From Candidatus Gemmiger excrementavium (GTDB lineage Bacteria > Bacillota > Clostridia > Oscillospirales > Ruminococcaceae): DNA of 40,859 bases. Positions 15,727-23,643 of the stretch are shown here, piece after piece. The stretch's first letter is position 1. The number at the start of each line of letters is the position of its first letter. The DNA lies in NCBI GenBank assembly GCA_019116485.1, contig DXBO01000011.1, positions 1-40,859 on the forward strand, read 5' to 3'. The notes under the pieces were generated by a model. That model was given only the letters and a program-made list of their open reading frames with translations. It was not told the DNA's origin and searched no databases. The position numbers and the translations under genes were made by a program.

Positions 15727-18501
15727 TTGTCGCAGAATTACAATGATACCATCCATAAGATGCAGACGCCCTTTGAAATGCGCGCCGGCCTGCCCAAAAA
15801 GGAACCCAAAATGCTGGAAGACTGGGAGAAAAACCATGTCTATGAGCAGATGATCAAAAACAACGAGGGCAAACCCCGGTACATTCTGCACGACGGCCCC
15901 CCGTATGCCAATGGCAGCATCCATATGGGCACGGCGCTCAACAAGATCATCAAGGATATCATTATCCGCTACAAGAACATGGCCGGTTTTGTGGCTCCCT
16001 ATGTGCCCGGCTATGATACCCATGGCCTGCCCATCGAGCTGAAAGCCCTGGGCTCTCTGGGCGATAAGAAATCCGGTGTCTCCAAGCTGGAACTGCGCAA
16101 AATCTGCAAAGAGTTTGCCACCGAGCACATCGACGTGATGAACGACCAGTTCAAGCGCCTGGGCGTGCAGGGGGACTTTGAAAACCCCTACCTGACACTG
16201 CGTCCTGAGTTTGAGGCCCGTCAGGTGGAGATTTTCGGTGAAATGGCCAAAAAAGGCTATATCTACAAGGGCATGAAAGCTGTCTACTGGTGCCCCGAAG
16301 ACCGCACCGCTCTGGCAGAGGCGGAGATCGAGTACGCCGAGGATGAGTGCGATTCCATCTATGTGCGCTTTAAGCTTACTGGCGACCCCAAGGGCGTGCT
16401 GGCCAAGCACAATATCCCGCTGGACAAGGCCTGGATCATGATCTGGACCACTACCACCTGGACGCTGCCTGCCAACGTGGCTACCTGCCTGAACCCCAAT
16501 CTGGAGTACGCCTTCGTCAAGATCGGCGAGGATTACCATATCATGGCGGCGGAACTGGTCAAGGCGACCATGGAGGCCTGCCATATCCAGGAGTATGAGG
16601 TCCTGCCCGAGACCGTCCACGGCGATGAGCTGGAACTGGTGGAATATAAGCACCCCTTCCTGGACCGCATCGGTCTGGTCATCCTGGGTGACCACGTTAC
16701 GCTGGAAGGCGGCACCGGCTGCGTCCATACCGCCCCTGGTCATGGTGTTGAGGACTTTGAGGTTTGCGTCAACCATTACCCCCAGCTGCCCGTTGTGGTG
16801 CCGGTGGACGATGCTGGCCGTCTGACCGAAGAGGCCGGCAAGGAGTTTGCGGGCCTGAAGGTATGGGCTGCCAACAAGGTCATCCTGGAGCACATCAAGG
16901 AGACCGGCCATCTGATGGGTGTGCAGCACATTACCCACCAGTATCCCCATTGCTGGCGCTGCCATCACCCCATCATCTTCCGCGCTACCGAGCAGTGGTT
17001 CTGCTCCATTGACGCCTTCAAGGAAGACGTGTACAAGGCCATCGACAGCGTGCATTGGCAGCCGGCCTGGGGCCATGACCGCATGACCGGCATGGTGCGG
17101 GATCGCAGCGACTGGTGCATCAGCCGCCAGCGCGTGTGGGGCGTGCCCATCCCGGTATTCTACTGCAAGAAGTGCGGCAAGTACCATATCACGGATGCCT
17201 CTATCAAAGCGGTATCCGACCTGTTCCGCAAAGAAGGCAGCGATGCCTGGTACAAGTACGAAGCCAATGAGATCATGCCCAAGGGTGAGGTATGCGAATG
17301 CGGTGCCTCTGACTGGGAAAAGGACCCCGACATCATGGACGTCTGGTTCGACTCCGGTTCCACCTGGAGCGCTGTCTGCCGGGAACGTCCCGAACTTACC
17401 TGGCCGGTGGACCTGTACATGGAAGGCGCCGACCAGTTCCGCGGCTGGTTCCAGTCCAGCCTGTTGACCAGTGTGGCCACCCAGGGCGTGGCCCCGTACC
17501 GCGAAGTGCTGTGCCATGGCTGGGTGGTGGATGCCGAGGGCAAGCAGATGCATAAGTCTGCCGGCAACGGTATGGAACCCGCCGAGATCATCCGGGATTA
17601 CGGTGCCGACATCATCCGCCTGTGGGTCGCTTCCAGTGACTACACCGTGGATGTGCGTGCCGGTAAGGAAATCTTCCGTCAGCTGTCCGAAGCGTACCGC
17701 AAGATGCGCAATACCGCCCGTTTCATGCTGGGCAACCTGAGCGACTTTGATCCCAACAAGGATGCCGTGGCGGATGAACAGCTGTATGAGATCGACCGTT
17801 GGGCGTTGGAGGCCTGCAATACGCTGACTGCCACCCTGCGGGATGCCTACGATCACTACGATTTCTCTCGCGCATATCATGCGCTGTACAACTTCTGCGT
17901 CATCGACATGTCCAACTTCTACATGGACGTGATCAAGGACCGCTTGTACTGTGCCGATGACCATGCCCGCCGCTGCGCTCAGACGGCTCTGTACCGCATT
18001 CTGGTGGACTTTACCAAACTGCTGGCGCCCATCCTGTGTTTCACCAGCCAGGAAATCTGGAGCTATGTGCCCAAGATGCCCGGCATGAAGGACTATGTGG
18101 TCTTTGAGCAGATGCCCGAAGCCAAACCGGCTGCTGGTGCGGAGTTCAGCGCCAAGTGGGATCGCATTATGGCCATCCGCGATGACGTAAAGAAAGTGCT
18201 GGAGCAGACCCGTGCCGACAAACTTATTGGTTCTTCTCTGGAAGCTGCGTTGACGCTGCACTGCAGCCAGGAAATCTACGACTTCCTCAACGCAATCCCC
18301 ATGGATGAACTGGCAGACCTGTTCATTGTCTCTCAGGTGAACCTGGAGCAGAACGAGGGTGGCGTCAAAGGTGTTGTGGACGGCCTGGGCGTCAGTGCCG
18401 TGCATGCTGCCGGTGCCAAGTGCCTGCGCTGCTGGAAGTATGAACCTGCCGTTGGCGAAAATGGCCTTTGCCCGCGTTGCGCCAAGGTCCTGGGAATGTG
18501 A
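15727..18501 (+). CDS. ileS: Isoleucyl-tRNA synthetase
   Basis: IleRS charges tRNA-Ile and edits mischarged valine. The 924 residues carry the class I HIGH motif as HMGT (residues 66-69), the CP1 editing domain (TTTWTLPANVA and later GHGVEDF), the WFDSGSTW region and a C-terminal zinc finger C899-x2-C902-x12-C915-x2-C918. The KMSKS loop reads Q607-M-H-K-S611, so the first Lys and the central Ser are changed. I recall MHKS forms in other clostridial IleRS, so activity is expected. The start is TTG 15727, with AGGAG at 15711-15715; starting at ATG 15763 would lose conserved N-terminal residues. It follows divIVA as in Bacillus. Confidence 0.97.
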   Translation: MSQNYNDTIHKMQTPFEMRAGLPKKEPKMLEDWEKNHVYEQMIKNNEGKPRYILHDGPPYANGSIHMGTALNKIIKDIIIRYKNMAGFVAPYVPGYDTHGLPIELKALGSLGDKKSGVSKLELRKICKEFATEHIDVMNDQFKRLGVQGDFENPYLTLRPEFEARQVEIFGEMAKKGYIYKGMKAVYWCPEDRTALAEAEIEYAEDECDSIYVRFKLTGDPKGVLAKHNIPLDKAWIMIWTTTTWTLPANVATCLNPNLEYAFVKIGEDYHIMAAELVKATMEACHIQEYEVLPETVHGDELELVEYKHPFLDRIGLVILGDHVTLEGGTGCVHTAPGHGVEDFEVCVNHYPQLPVVVPVDDAGRLTEEAGKEFAGLKVWAANKVILEHIKETGHLMGVQHITHQYPHCWRCHHPIIFRATEQWFCSIDAFKEDVYKAIDSVHWQPAWGHDRMTGMVRDRSDWCISRQRVWGVPIPVFYCKKCGKYHITDASIKAVSDLFRKEGSDAWYKYEANEIMPKGEVCECGASDWEKDPDIMDVWFDSGSTWSAVCRERPELTWPVDLYMEGADQFRGWFQSSLLTSVATQGVAPYREVLCHGWVVDAEGKQMHKSAGNGMEPAEIIRDYGADIIRLWVASSDYTVDVRAGKEIFRQLSEAYRKMRNTARFMLGNLSDFDPNKDAVADEQLYEIDRWALEACNTLTATLRDAYDHYDFSRAYHALYNFCVIDMSNFYMDVIKDRLYCADDHARRCAQTALYRILVDFTKLLAPILCFTSQEIWSYVPKMPGMKDYVVFEQMPEAKPAAGAEFSAKWDRIMAIRDDVKKVLEQTRADKLIGSSLEAALTLHCSQEIYDFLNAIPMDELADLFIVSQVNLEQNEGGVKGVVDGLGVSAVHAAGAKCLRCWKYEPAVGENGLCPRCAKVLGM

Positions 18502-18509
18502 TTTTACCG

Positions 18510-18550
18510 TCAGCGGTGCTTATACTTGCATAAGCACCGCTGATTTTTTT
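18510..18550 (+). terminator. Strong rho-independent terminator between ileS and lspA
   Basis: A perfect 14-bp stem (18510-18523 with 18530-18543), a 6-nt loop and seven T residues. The T-run ends only 16 bases before the lspA start, leaving no space for a promoter. It may act as an attenuator of lspA and rluD. Confidence 0.93.
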
Positions 18551-18566
18551 GAACAGAGGAGACATA

Positions 18567-19079
18567 ATGATTTTTCCCTTTCTTTCGGTGCTGGCAGCGG
18601 CGCTGCTGGTGGGGGCTGACCAACTCATCAAACAGTGGGCCACAGCGGTTCTGCAGCCTATGGGGGCATTGACGCTGCTGCCCGGCGTGGTGGAATTGCG
18701 GTACTACCTTAACGACGGCATGGCATTTTCCATGCTGGCTGGGCAACGGGGGCTGTTGATCGGCATGACCTCGGTAATGCTGGTCTGTGTGCTGGTGATG
18801 TTGCTGGTGCGTAAAATGCACCCCTGGGAGCGTGTGGCCTGGACCCTGGTTTTGGGCGGTGGCATCGGCAATCTGATTGACCGCGTGCTGAACGGTGTGG
18901 TGGTGGATTACATCAACCTGCTGTTCATCGATTTTGCGGTATTCAACTTTGCCGATATCTGCATTACCACGGGCATCGGGCTGCTTATCCTCTGGATTCT
19001 GTACGACTCTTTCCGCAAGGAACGGGCGGAAAAGCAGGCTGCTGCCCCCCAGGATGACGCTGCCGATGGAAACGCTTGA
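18567..19079 (+). CDS. lspA: Lipoprotein signal peptidase LspA (signal peptidase II)
   Basis: LspA cleaves the signal peptide of diacylglyceryl-modified prolipoproteins in the membrane; the ABC importer lipoprotein encoded downstream would be a substrate. The 170 residues have four membrane segments. Conserved blocks are GADQLIKQW, YLNDGMAFSML (usually NxGxAF) and the two catalytic aspartates in GNLIDR and FNFADICI. The start is ATG 18567 with AGAGGAGA at 18556-18563; GTG/TTG starts further up would fall in the terminator region. The C-terminal tail is charged and cytoplasmic. Confidence 0.95.
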   Translation: MIFPFLSVLAAALLVGADQLIKQWATAVLQPMGALTLLPGVVELRYYLNDGMAFSMLAGQRGLLIGMTSVMLVCVLVMLLVRKMHPWERVAWTLVLGGGIGNLIDRVLNGVVVDYINLLFIDFAVFNFADICITTGIGLLILWILYDSFRKERAEKQAAAPQDDAADGNA

Positions 19080-19998
19080 GATTCTGGCAGGGCCAGGGGA
19101 AGCGGGACGGCTGGATGCATGGCTGGCCCAGCGGTGCCCGGAACTTTCCCGCAGCGCACTGCAGGGGCTGATGGAACAGGGGCTGGTGACTGAAGAAGGC
19201 CGGACCGTCCAAAAAAAGGATAAGGTGCGTCCGGGCGCCTGTTATCGGATTGCGCTGCCGGAGCCGCAGCCTATCGAGGCGGTTCCCCAGAATATTCCGC
19301 TGACTATCGTGTATGAGGATGCCGACCTGGTGGTTGTGGACAAACCCAAAGGGATGGTGGTCCACCCTGCGCCGGGCAATCCTGATGGCACCTTGGTCAA
19401 CGCGCTGCTCTACCACTGCGCCGGGCAGCTGTCCGGTATCGGCGGGGCAATCCGCCCGGGCATTGTACACCGCATCGACAAGGATACCAGCGGTCTGCTG
19501 GTGGTAGCCAAAAATGACGCGGCCCACCAATCGCTGAGCGATCAGATGCGGGTACACAGCATCCATCGGGTCTACCATGCAGTGGTGTATGGCAACCTGA
19601 AAAAGGAAGAAGGATTTGTGGAAGCATGGCTGGGCCGCGACCCCAATGACCGCAAAAAGATGGCGGTCCGCCCGGCCGAAGCGACAGGTGCCCGCTACGC
19701 TTATACGGGGTGGCAGGTGCTGGAACACCTGGGAAATTTCACCTATATCGGGTGCCGCCTCAAAACGGGGCGCACCCATCAGATTCGCGTGCATATGGCG
19801 TCTATCGGTCATCCGCTGGCCGGTGACGCCGTGTACGGGCCGCGCAATTGTATCAAGGCACTGCAGGGCCAATGCCTGCATGCCAAGGAACTGGGCTTTG
19901 TACATCCGGCAACAGGGGAGTGGATGCAATTCTCCTCTCCGCTGCCGCCTTATTTTACCGGTTTTCTGGACCGGTTACGAAAGGAACACCGTGCATGA
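19066..19998 (+). CDS. RluD-family 23S rRNA pseudouridine synthase
   Basis: This 310-residue RluA/RluD-type pseudouridine synthase has an N-terminal S4 domain (residues about 15-75, LDAWLAQRCPELSRSALQGLM) and a catalytic domain. The catalytic Asp is D138 in HRIDKDTSGLLVVAK, and the RTHQIRVHMA motif is present. It corresponds by position to ylyB, downstream of lspA in Bacillus. It likely modifies 23S rRNA, but the exact sites cannot be told. The start is most likely ATG 19066, 14 bases inside the end of lspA; ATG 19054 is an alternative. Confidence 0.92.
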   Translation: METLEILAGPGEAGRLDAWLAQRCPELSRSALQGLMEQGLVTEEGRTVQKKDKVRPGACYRIALPEPQPIEAVPQNIPLTIVYEDADLVVVDKPKGMVVHPAPGNPDGTLVNALLYHCAGQLSGIGGAIRPGIVHRIDKDTSGLLVVAKNDAAHQSLSDQMRVHSIHRVYHAVVYGNLKKEEGFVEAWLGRDPNDRKKMAVRPAEATGARYAYTGWQVLEHLGNFTYIGCRLKTGRTHQIRVHMASIGHPLAGDAVYGPRNCIKALQGQCLHAKELGFVHPATGEWMQFSSPLPPYFTGFLDRLRKEHRA

Positions 19999-20825
19999 AA
20001 TCAGCGCTCAGTGATTATCTTGTCATCTGTGATATGGATAATACTCTGCTCACAGCCAAAGAGGGGCTGCCGGCCTGCAACAGGACGGTGATCCAGCTCT
20101 TTACCGAGTTGGGCGGACTGTTCACCGTGGCTACGGGGCGCCCGCCGGAATCCATCCGCGCGGCGCTGGAGGGGATACAGTTATCGCTGCCCGCCATTTC
20201 CTGCAACGGGGCGCTGCTGTATGATTTCTCTACCGAGTCGGTACTGCACCGCTCTACCCTCAACCGGGAACAGGCCACCGCTGCTATTCAGGATATCTTG
20301 CCCAAATTCCCCCGTATGGGGGTGGAGATTATGGCGGGCAACGGGGAAATGTATGTGATCCGCGCCAATGAATACACCCATGCCCATCAGGTGGATGAGT
20401 GCCTGGGCAGCATAGCCTGCCCCTTGGAATGTATTCCCGACGGGTGGATCAAAGTGGTGTTTGCCAGTGACCCGGAAAGTGTGCGAAAGTTGGGCCAGTA
20501 CGCCAAAAGCAAGTACTATGGCCGCGACAACTATTTCCTGGCTACCAACAATATCTACCTGGAAATTATGCCTGTGGGGGCCAGCAAGGCCACCGGTATG
20601 CATGACCTGTGCGCACTGATGAACCATTCCCGCCAGAAAACCATCGTGATCGGGGATTACTACAACGACCTGGAACTGATGCGGGAGGCCGGTTACGCGG
20701 TAGCGGTGGCCAATGCCCCCGCCGAGGTCAAAGCTACCGCTGACACTGTGACTACCTGTACCTGTGCAGAGGGCGCCGTGGGCGAGTACTTATACCAGCT
20801 AATCAACCGTGTGACCGACATATGA
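19995..20825 (+). CDS. Cof-type HAD-superfamily phosphatase
   Basis: This 276-residue HAD phosphatase is of the Cof/IIB class, whose members dephosphorylate sugar phosphates, nucleotides and related small molecules. Motif I is D13-M-D15-N-T17, motif II lies in FTVATGR, and motifs III and IV are seen as the Lys in ASKATGM and the Asp pair in IGDYYNDLELM. The IIB cap occupies the middle. The start codon overlaps the stop of the pseudouridine synthase (ATGA), with AAGGA just upstream. The substrate is unknown; the PTS EIIA gene 19 bases downstream may hint at a sugar phosphate. Confidence 0.88.
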   Translation: MKSALSDYLVICDMDNTLLTAKEGLPACNRTVIQLFTELGGLFTVATGRPPESIRAALEGIQLSLPAISCNGALLYDFSTESVLHRSTLNREQATAAIQDILPKFPRMGVEIMAGNGEMYVIRANEYTHAHQVDECLGSIACPLECIPDGWIKVVFASDPESVRKLGQYAKSKYYGRDNYFLATNNIYLEIMPVGASKATGMHDLCALMNHSRQKTIVIGDYYNDLELMREAGYAVAVANAPAEVKATADTVTTCTCAEGAVGEYLYQLINRVTDI

Positions 20826-20844
20826 CCAAACAGGGGAGAGCGCA

Positions 20845-21318
20845 ATGAGGGTGAGCGACCTGATGGACCCCAAGGGGGTCCTGCTCTACGCAAATATTGA
20901 TAACGCTGCCGACGCTCTGGGAATTCTGGTGGAACTGCAGGAGGGGATCGGCGTTATCACCAACGGTACTGCCTACTACAACGCAGTGTGCCAGCGAGAG
21001 ACTTTTGGCGGGACCACTGCCATCGGCGGCGGGATCGCACTGCCCCATGCGGGCAATGCGGGGGTATCGGCTCCCGGCGTTTCGGCATTGACACTGCGCC
21101 GGGGTGTGGACTGGGGAGCGCCCGATGGCCAACCGGTGGACCTTCTGTTTATGATTGCTGTTCCCCCTGGGCAGGAGAGCCTGCACTTGCAGATACTCGC
21201 CCGGCTGGTCAACCTGTTGGGGCGTTCTGCACTGGTAGAGGCCCTGCGTCATGCCAGCAGCCCAGAACGCTTTGTGGAATTGATTCAGAAGGTGGAATAC
21301 AGCTGCTTTGGGGATTGA
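20845..21318 (+). CDS. Stand-alone PTS EIIA (fructose/nitrogen type) protein
   Basis: This 157-residue protein matches the PTS EIIA type-2 domain, with the phospho-accepting histidine H68 in GGGIALPHAGN. No EIIB or EIIC gene is nearby, so it is either a partner for a transporter encoded elsewhere or a regulatory EIIA-Ntr-like protein. The only other PTS-related gene in the window is hprK. The ribosome site GGGGAGAG lies just before ATG 20845. It forms a unit with the Cof phosphatase and is closed by a terminator. Confidence 0.85.
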   Translation: MRVSDLMDPKGVLLYANIDNAADALGILVELQEGIGVITNGTAYYNAVCQRETFGGTTAIGGGIALPHAGNAGVSAPGVSALTLRRGVDWGAPDGQPVDLLFMIAVPPGQESLHLQILARLVNLLGRSALVEALRHASSPERFVELIQKVEYSCFGD

Positions 21319-21332
21319 ACCCCTTTTTAGGG

Positions 21333-21374
21333 ATCGGAATGCCGTCTGCCAGAGGCGGCATTCCGATGCTTTTT
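21333..21374 (+). terminator. Rho-independent terminator after EIIA
   Basis: A 15-bp stem with one G-T pair (from ATCGGAATGCCG at 21333 to its complement ending 21367) is followed by GCTTTTTG. It ends the lspA-to-EIIA transcription unit. Confidence 0.9.
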
Positions 21375-21430
21375 GTGCAAAAGCGAAAAAAATGCATCGC
21401 GAAAAGAAGAACTATTGGGCAAAATTGCGG

Positions 21431-21460
21431 TTGCGCTGAGGAAAGAGAGTATGTTATACT
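21431..21460 (+). promoter_or_regulatory. Promoter for the ABC importer operon
   Basis: TATACT at 21455-21460 is preceded by TGT (extended -10). TTGCGC at 21431-21436 lies 18 bases upstream as a moderate -35. It is followed by a structured leader of about 95 bases. Confidence 0.65.
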
Positions 21461-21472
21461 TTAAAGCACTAA

Positions 21473-21536
21473 ATCGGCAAAGCGGTGGGGGCGGGGCAAA
21501 ACGCTACGGGCGTCAACCACGTCGTGCAATGCCGGT
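21473..21536 (+). promoter_or_regulatory. Structured 5' leader, possible unidentified riboswitch
   Basis: The leader can form a closing helix (ATCGGCA at 21473-21479 with TGCCGGT at 21530-21536, one wobble). Inside are a second helix (GTGG at 21485-21488 with CCAC at 21517-21520) and an inner hairpin (ACGC/GCGT at 21501-21513, loop TACGG). It holds motifs CGGCAAA, GCAAA and GCTACGGGC. The ribosome site GGAGGAAG follows. I could not assign it to a known class. Confidence 0.4.
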
Positions 21537-21556
21537 ACTGTCTGGAGGAAGAAAAC

Positions 21557-22591
21557 ATGAAAAAAGCACTTTCCTTACTGATGGCTTCTGTGTTGGCCCT
21601 GAGTCTGGCAGCCTGCGGCAGTTCTGCCAATACAACCGGCGAGTCCGCTTCAACTGCGGATGCTGCTGAAACTCAGGAGTCCGCGGCCCAGAGCACCGAC
21701 GCTGCAGGCACCACCTACAAAATCGGTATCTGCCAGTTGGTACAGCATGATGCGCTGGATGCCGCCACCCAGGGATTCAAAGATGCCATCGTCGAAAAGC
21801 TGGGGGAGGAAAACGTCGACTTTGACGAGCAGAACGCTTCCGGCGATACGGCCAACTGCTCTACTATCATCAACGGCTTTGTCTCTTCCGATGTGGATCT
21901 GATTCTGGCCAACGCCACCGCACCGCTGCAGGCGGCTGCCCAGGCAACCTCCGATATCCCGGTACTGGGCACATCGGTCACTGACTATGCCACCGCGTTG
22001 GATATCAGCGATTGGACCGGTACGGTAGGCAACAACATTTCCGGCACTTCTGACCTGGCCCCGCTGGACCAGCAGGCTGCCATGATCCAGGAACTGTTCC
22101 CCGACGCCAAGAACATTGGTCTTCTGTACTGCAGTGCGGAGGCCAACTCGGTTTACCAGTGTGATGTGATCGAAGGTTACCTGACTGAGATGGGCTACAC
22201 CACCACACGGTACGCCTTTACCGACACCAACGATGTTACTTCTGTGGCGCAGACCGCGGCGGACAATTCCGACGTGATCTACATCCCCACCGATAATACC
22301 GCCGCCTCCAACACCGAGGCCATCGCCAACGTGGTTCTGCCTGCCAAGGTGCCCGTGGTGGCCGGCGAAGAGGGCATCTGCAAAGGTTGCGGCGTGGCGA
22401 CTCTGTCCATCAGCTACTACGACCTGGGCTACCAGACCGGTACGATGGCCTGTCAGATTCTGGCAGAGGGTGCCGATGTTTCCACCATGGCAGTGGAGTA
22501 CGCGCCCAATGTGACGAAGAAGTACAACGCCGCCAACTGTGAGGCGCTGGGCATTACTGCCCCTGAGGGTTACGAAGCTATCGCCGAGTAA
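21557..22591 (+). CDS. ABC importer substrate-binding lipoprotein (TrpX/ABC_sub_bind type)
   Basis: This 344-residue protein starts with a lipoprotein signal peptide; the lipobox is LAAC with C20 as lipidated residue. A Ser/Thr/Glu-rich spacer to about residue 50 follows, then a type I periplasmic-binding fold (YKIGICQLVQHDALDAATQGFKDAI, LILANATAPLQAAA, IGLLYCSAEANS, VIYIPTDNTAASNTEAI, VVAGEEGICKGCGVATL). The family includes tryptophan/tyrosine binders; the ligand here is not determinable by eye. The start is ATG 21557 with GGAGGAAG upstream. Its permease and ATPase follow. Confidence 0.92.
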   Translation: MKKALSLLMASVLALSLAACGSSANTTGESASTADAAETQESAAQSTDAAGTTYKIGICQLVQHDALDAATQGFKDAIVEKLGEENVDFDEQNASGDTANCSTIINGFVSSDVDLILANATAPLQAAAQATSDIPVLGTSVTDYATALDISDWTGTVGNNISGTSDLAPLDQQAAMIQELFPDAKNIGLLYCSAEANSVYQCDVIEGYLTEMGYTTTRYAFTDTNDVTSVAQTAADNSDVIYIPTDNTAASNTEAIANVVLPAKVPVVAGEEGICKGCGVATLSISYYDLGYQTGTMACQILAEGADVSTMAVEYAPNVTKKYNAANCEALGITAPEGYEAIAE

Positions 22592-22614
22592 CGCGGAGCG
22601 TAAACATCATAACG

Positions 22615-22654
22615 ACAGCGGGAAAAGGGCCTGCGCCCTTTCCCCGCTGTTTTG
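22615..22654 (+). terminator. Terminator-like hairpin between binding protein and permease
   Basis: A near-perfect 16-bp stem with one mismatch (ACAGCGGG at 22615 to its complement ending 22650) is followed by TTTT. It probably terminates part of the transcripts, so the lipoprotein is made in excess of the membrane parts. Confidence 0.8.
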
Positions 22655-22695
22655 GCGCATAACAAATTCATTTACGGGACGGAGGATCATTTCCC

Positions 22696-23643
22696 ATGGA
22701 ATTTTTTACATCCCTGCTCAATTCCATGCCCGGTGCGGTTGCACAGGGGCTGATATGGGGCATTATGGCCATTGGCGTCTACATCACCTACCGGGTGCTG
22801 GATATTGCCGACCTTACGGTGGATGGCTCGCTGGGCACAGGCGGTGCAGTTTGCGTGGTGCTGGTACTCAACGGGGTGCCGGTACCACTGGCACTGTTGG
22901 CCGCCGCCCTGGCCGGTATGCTGGCCGGTATGGTCACCGGCCTGTTCCATACGGCCTGCGGAATCCCGGCTATCTTGGCCGGCATCCTTACGCAGTTGGC
23001 GCTGTATTCGGTCAACCTGCGCATTATGGGCACCGGCACCGGCGGCGGCAAAGCCAACCTTCCCGTCAGTGTGGACAAGTATAATCTGTTGGTGTCGGCG
23101 CGTTATGTGCGGGAAGCTGCGCTTTCCAATCCGCTGGTGGTGCTGGTGATCTTCTGTGTGGTACTGGTAGCGCTGCTGTACTGGTTCTTCGGCACCGAGT
23201 TGGGCTGTTCGCTGCGTGCTACCGGCGCCAACCAGAACATGGCACGGGCCCAGGGAATCAATACCAGTTTTGCCAAAGTGCTGGGTCTGATGATCTCCAA
23301 CGGCCTGGTGGCGCTGTGCGGCGGCCTGCTGGCACAGTACCAGGGCTTCTCGGATATCAACATGGGCCGCGGTGCTATCGTCATCGGTTTGGCGGCGGTC
23401 ATCATCGGCGAGGTGATTTTCAGCCGCATTTTCCGCAATTTTGCCCTTAAGCTGACAGCCTCTATCATCGGTGCCATCATTTACTATATGGTCATGACTT
23501 TTGTACTGCGGTTGGGCCTTTCCACCGACGACCTGAAGCTGCTTACGGCGCTTGTGGTGGCGATCTTCCTGACGGTCCCATACTGGAAGAGCCGCTATTT
23601 CACCAAACCGGCTGTGCGGAAGGGAGGCAAAAACAATGCTTGA
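22696..23643 (+). CDS. ABC importer permease
   Basis: This 315-residue integral membrane protein resembles the BPD_transp_2 (LivH-like) family, with about eight or nine hydrophobic segments and the conserved-looking GCSLRATGANQNMARAQGI coupling-type loop near residues 170-190. It is the membrane channel partner of the preceding lipoprotein and the following ATPase. The start is ATG 22696 with GGAGG at 22681-22685. The end overlaps the ATPase gene by 8 bases. Confidence 0.92.
   Translation: MEFFTSLLNSMPGAVAQGLIWGIMAIGVYITYRVLDIADLTVDGSLGTGGAVCVVLVLNGVPVPLALLAAALAGMLAGMVTGLFHTACGIPAILAGILTQLALYSVNLRIMGTGTGGGKANLPVSVDKYNLLVSARYVREAALSNPLVVLVIFCVVLVALLYWFFGTELGCSLRATGANQNMARAQGINTSFAKVLGLMISNGLVALCGGLLAQYQGFSDINMGRGAIVIGLAAVIIGEVIFSRIFRNFALKLTASIIGAIIYYMVMTFVLRLGLSTDDLKLLTALVVAIFLTVPYWKSRYFTKPAVRKGGKNNA

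Noticed and set aside
18549-18566. Earlier lspA start at 18549
   Set aside because: It lies inside the terminator T-run and upstream of the ribosome site AGAGGAGA at 18556-18563.
21501-21513. Mini-ykkC (guanidine-II) riboswitch because the hairpin loop contains ACGG
   Set aside because: That class needs two such hairpins with ACGR loops; only one is found and the stem is 4 bp.
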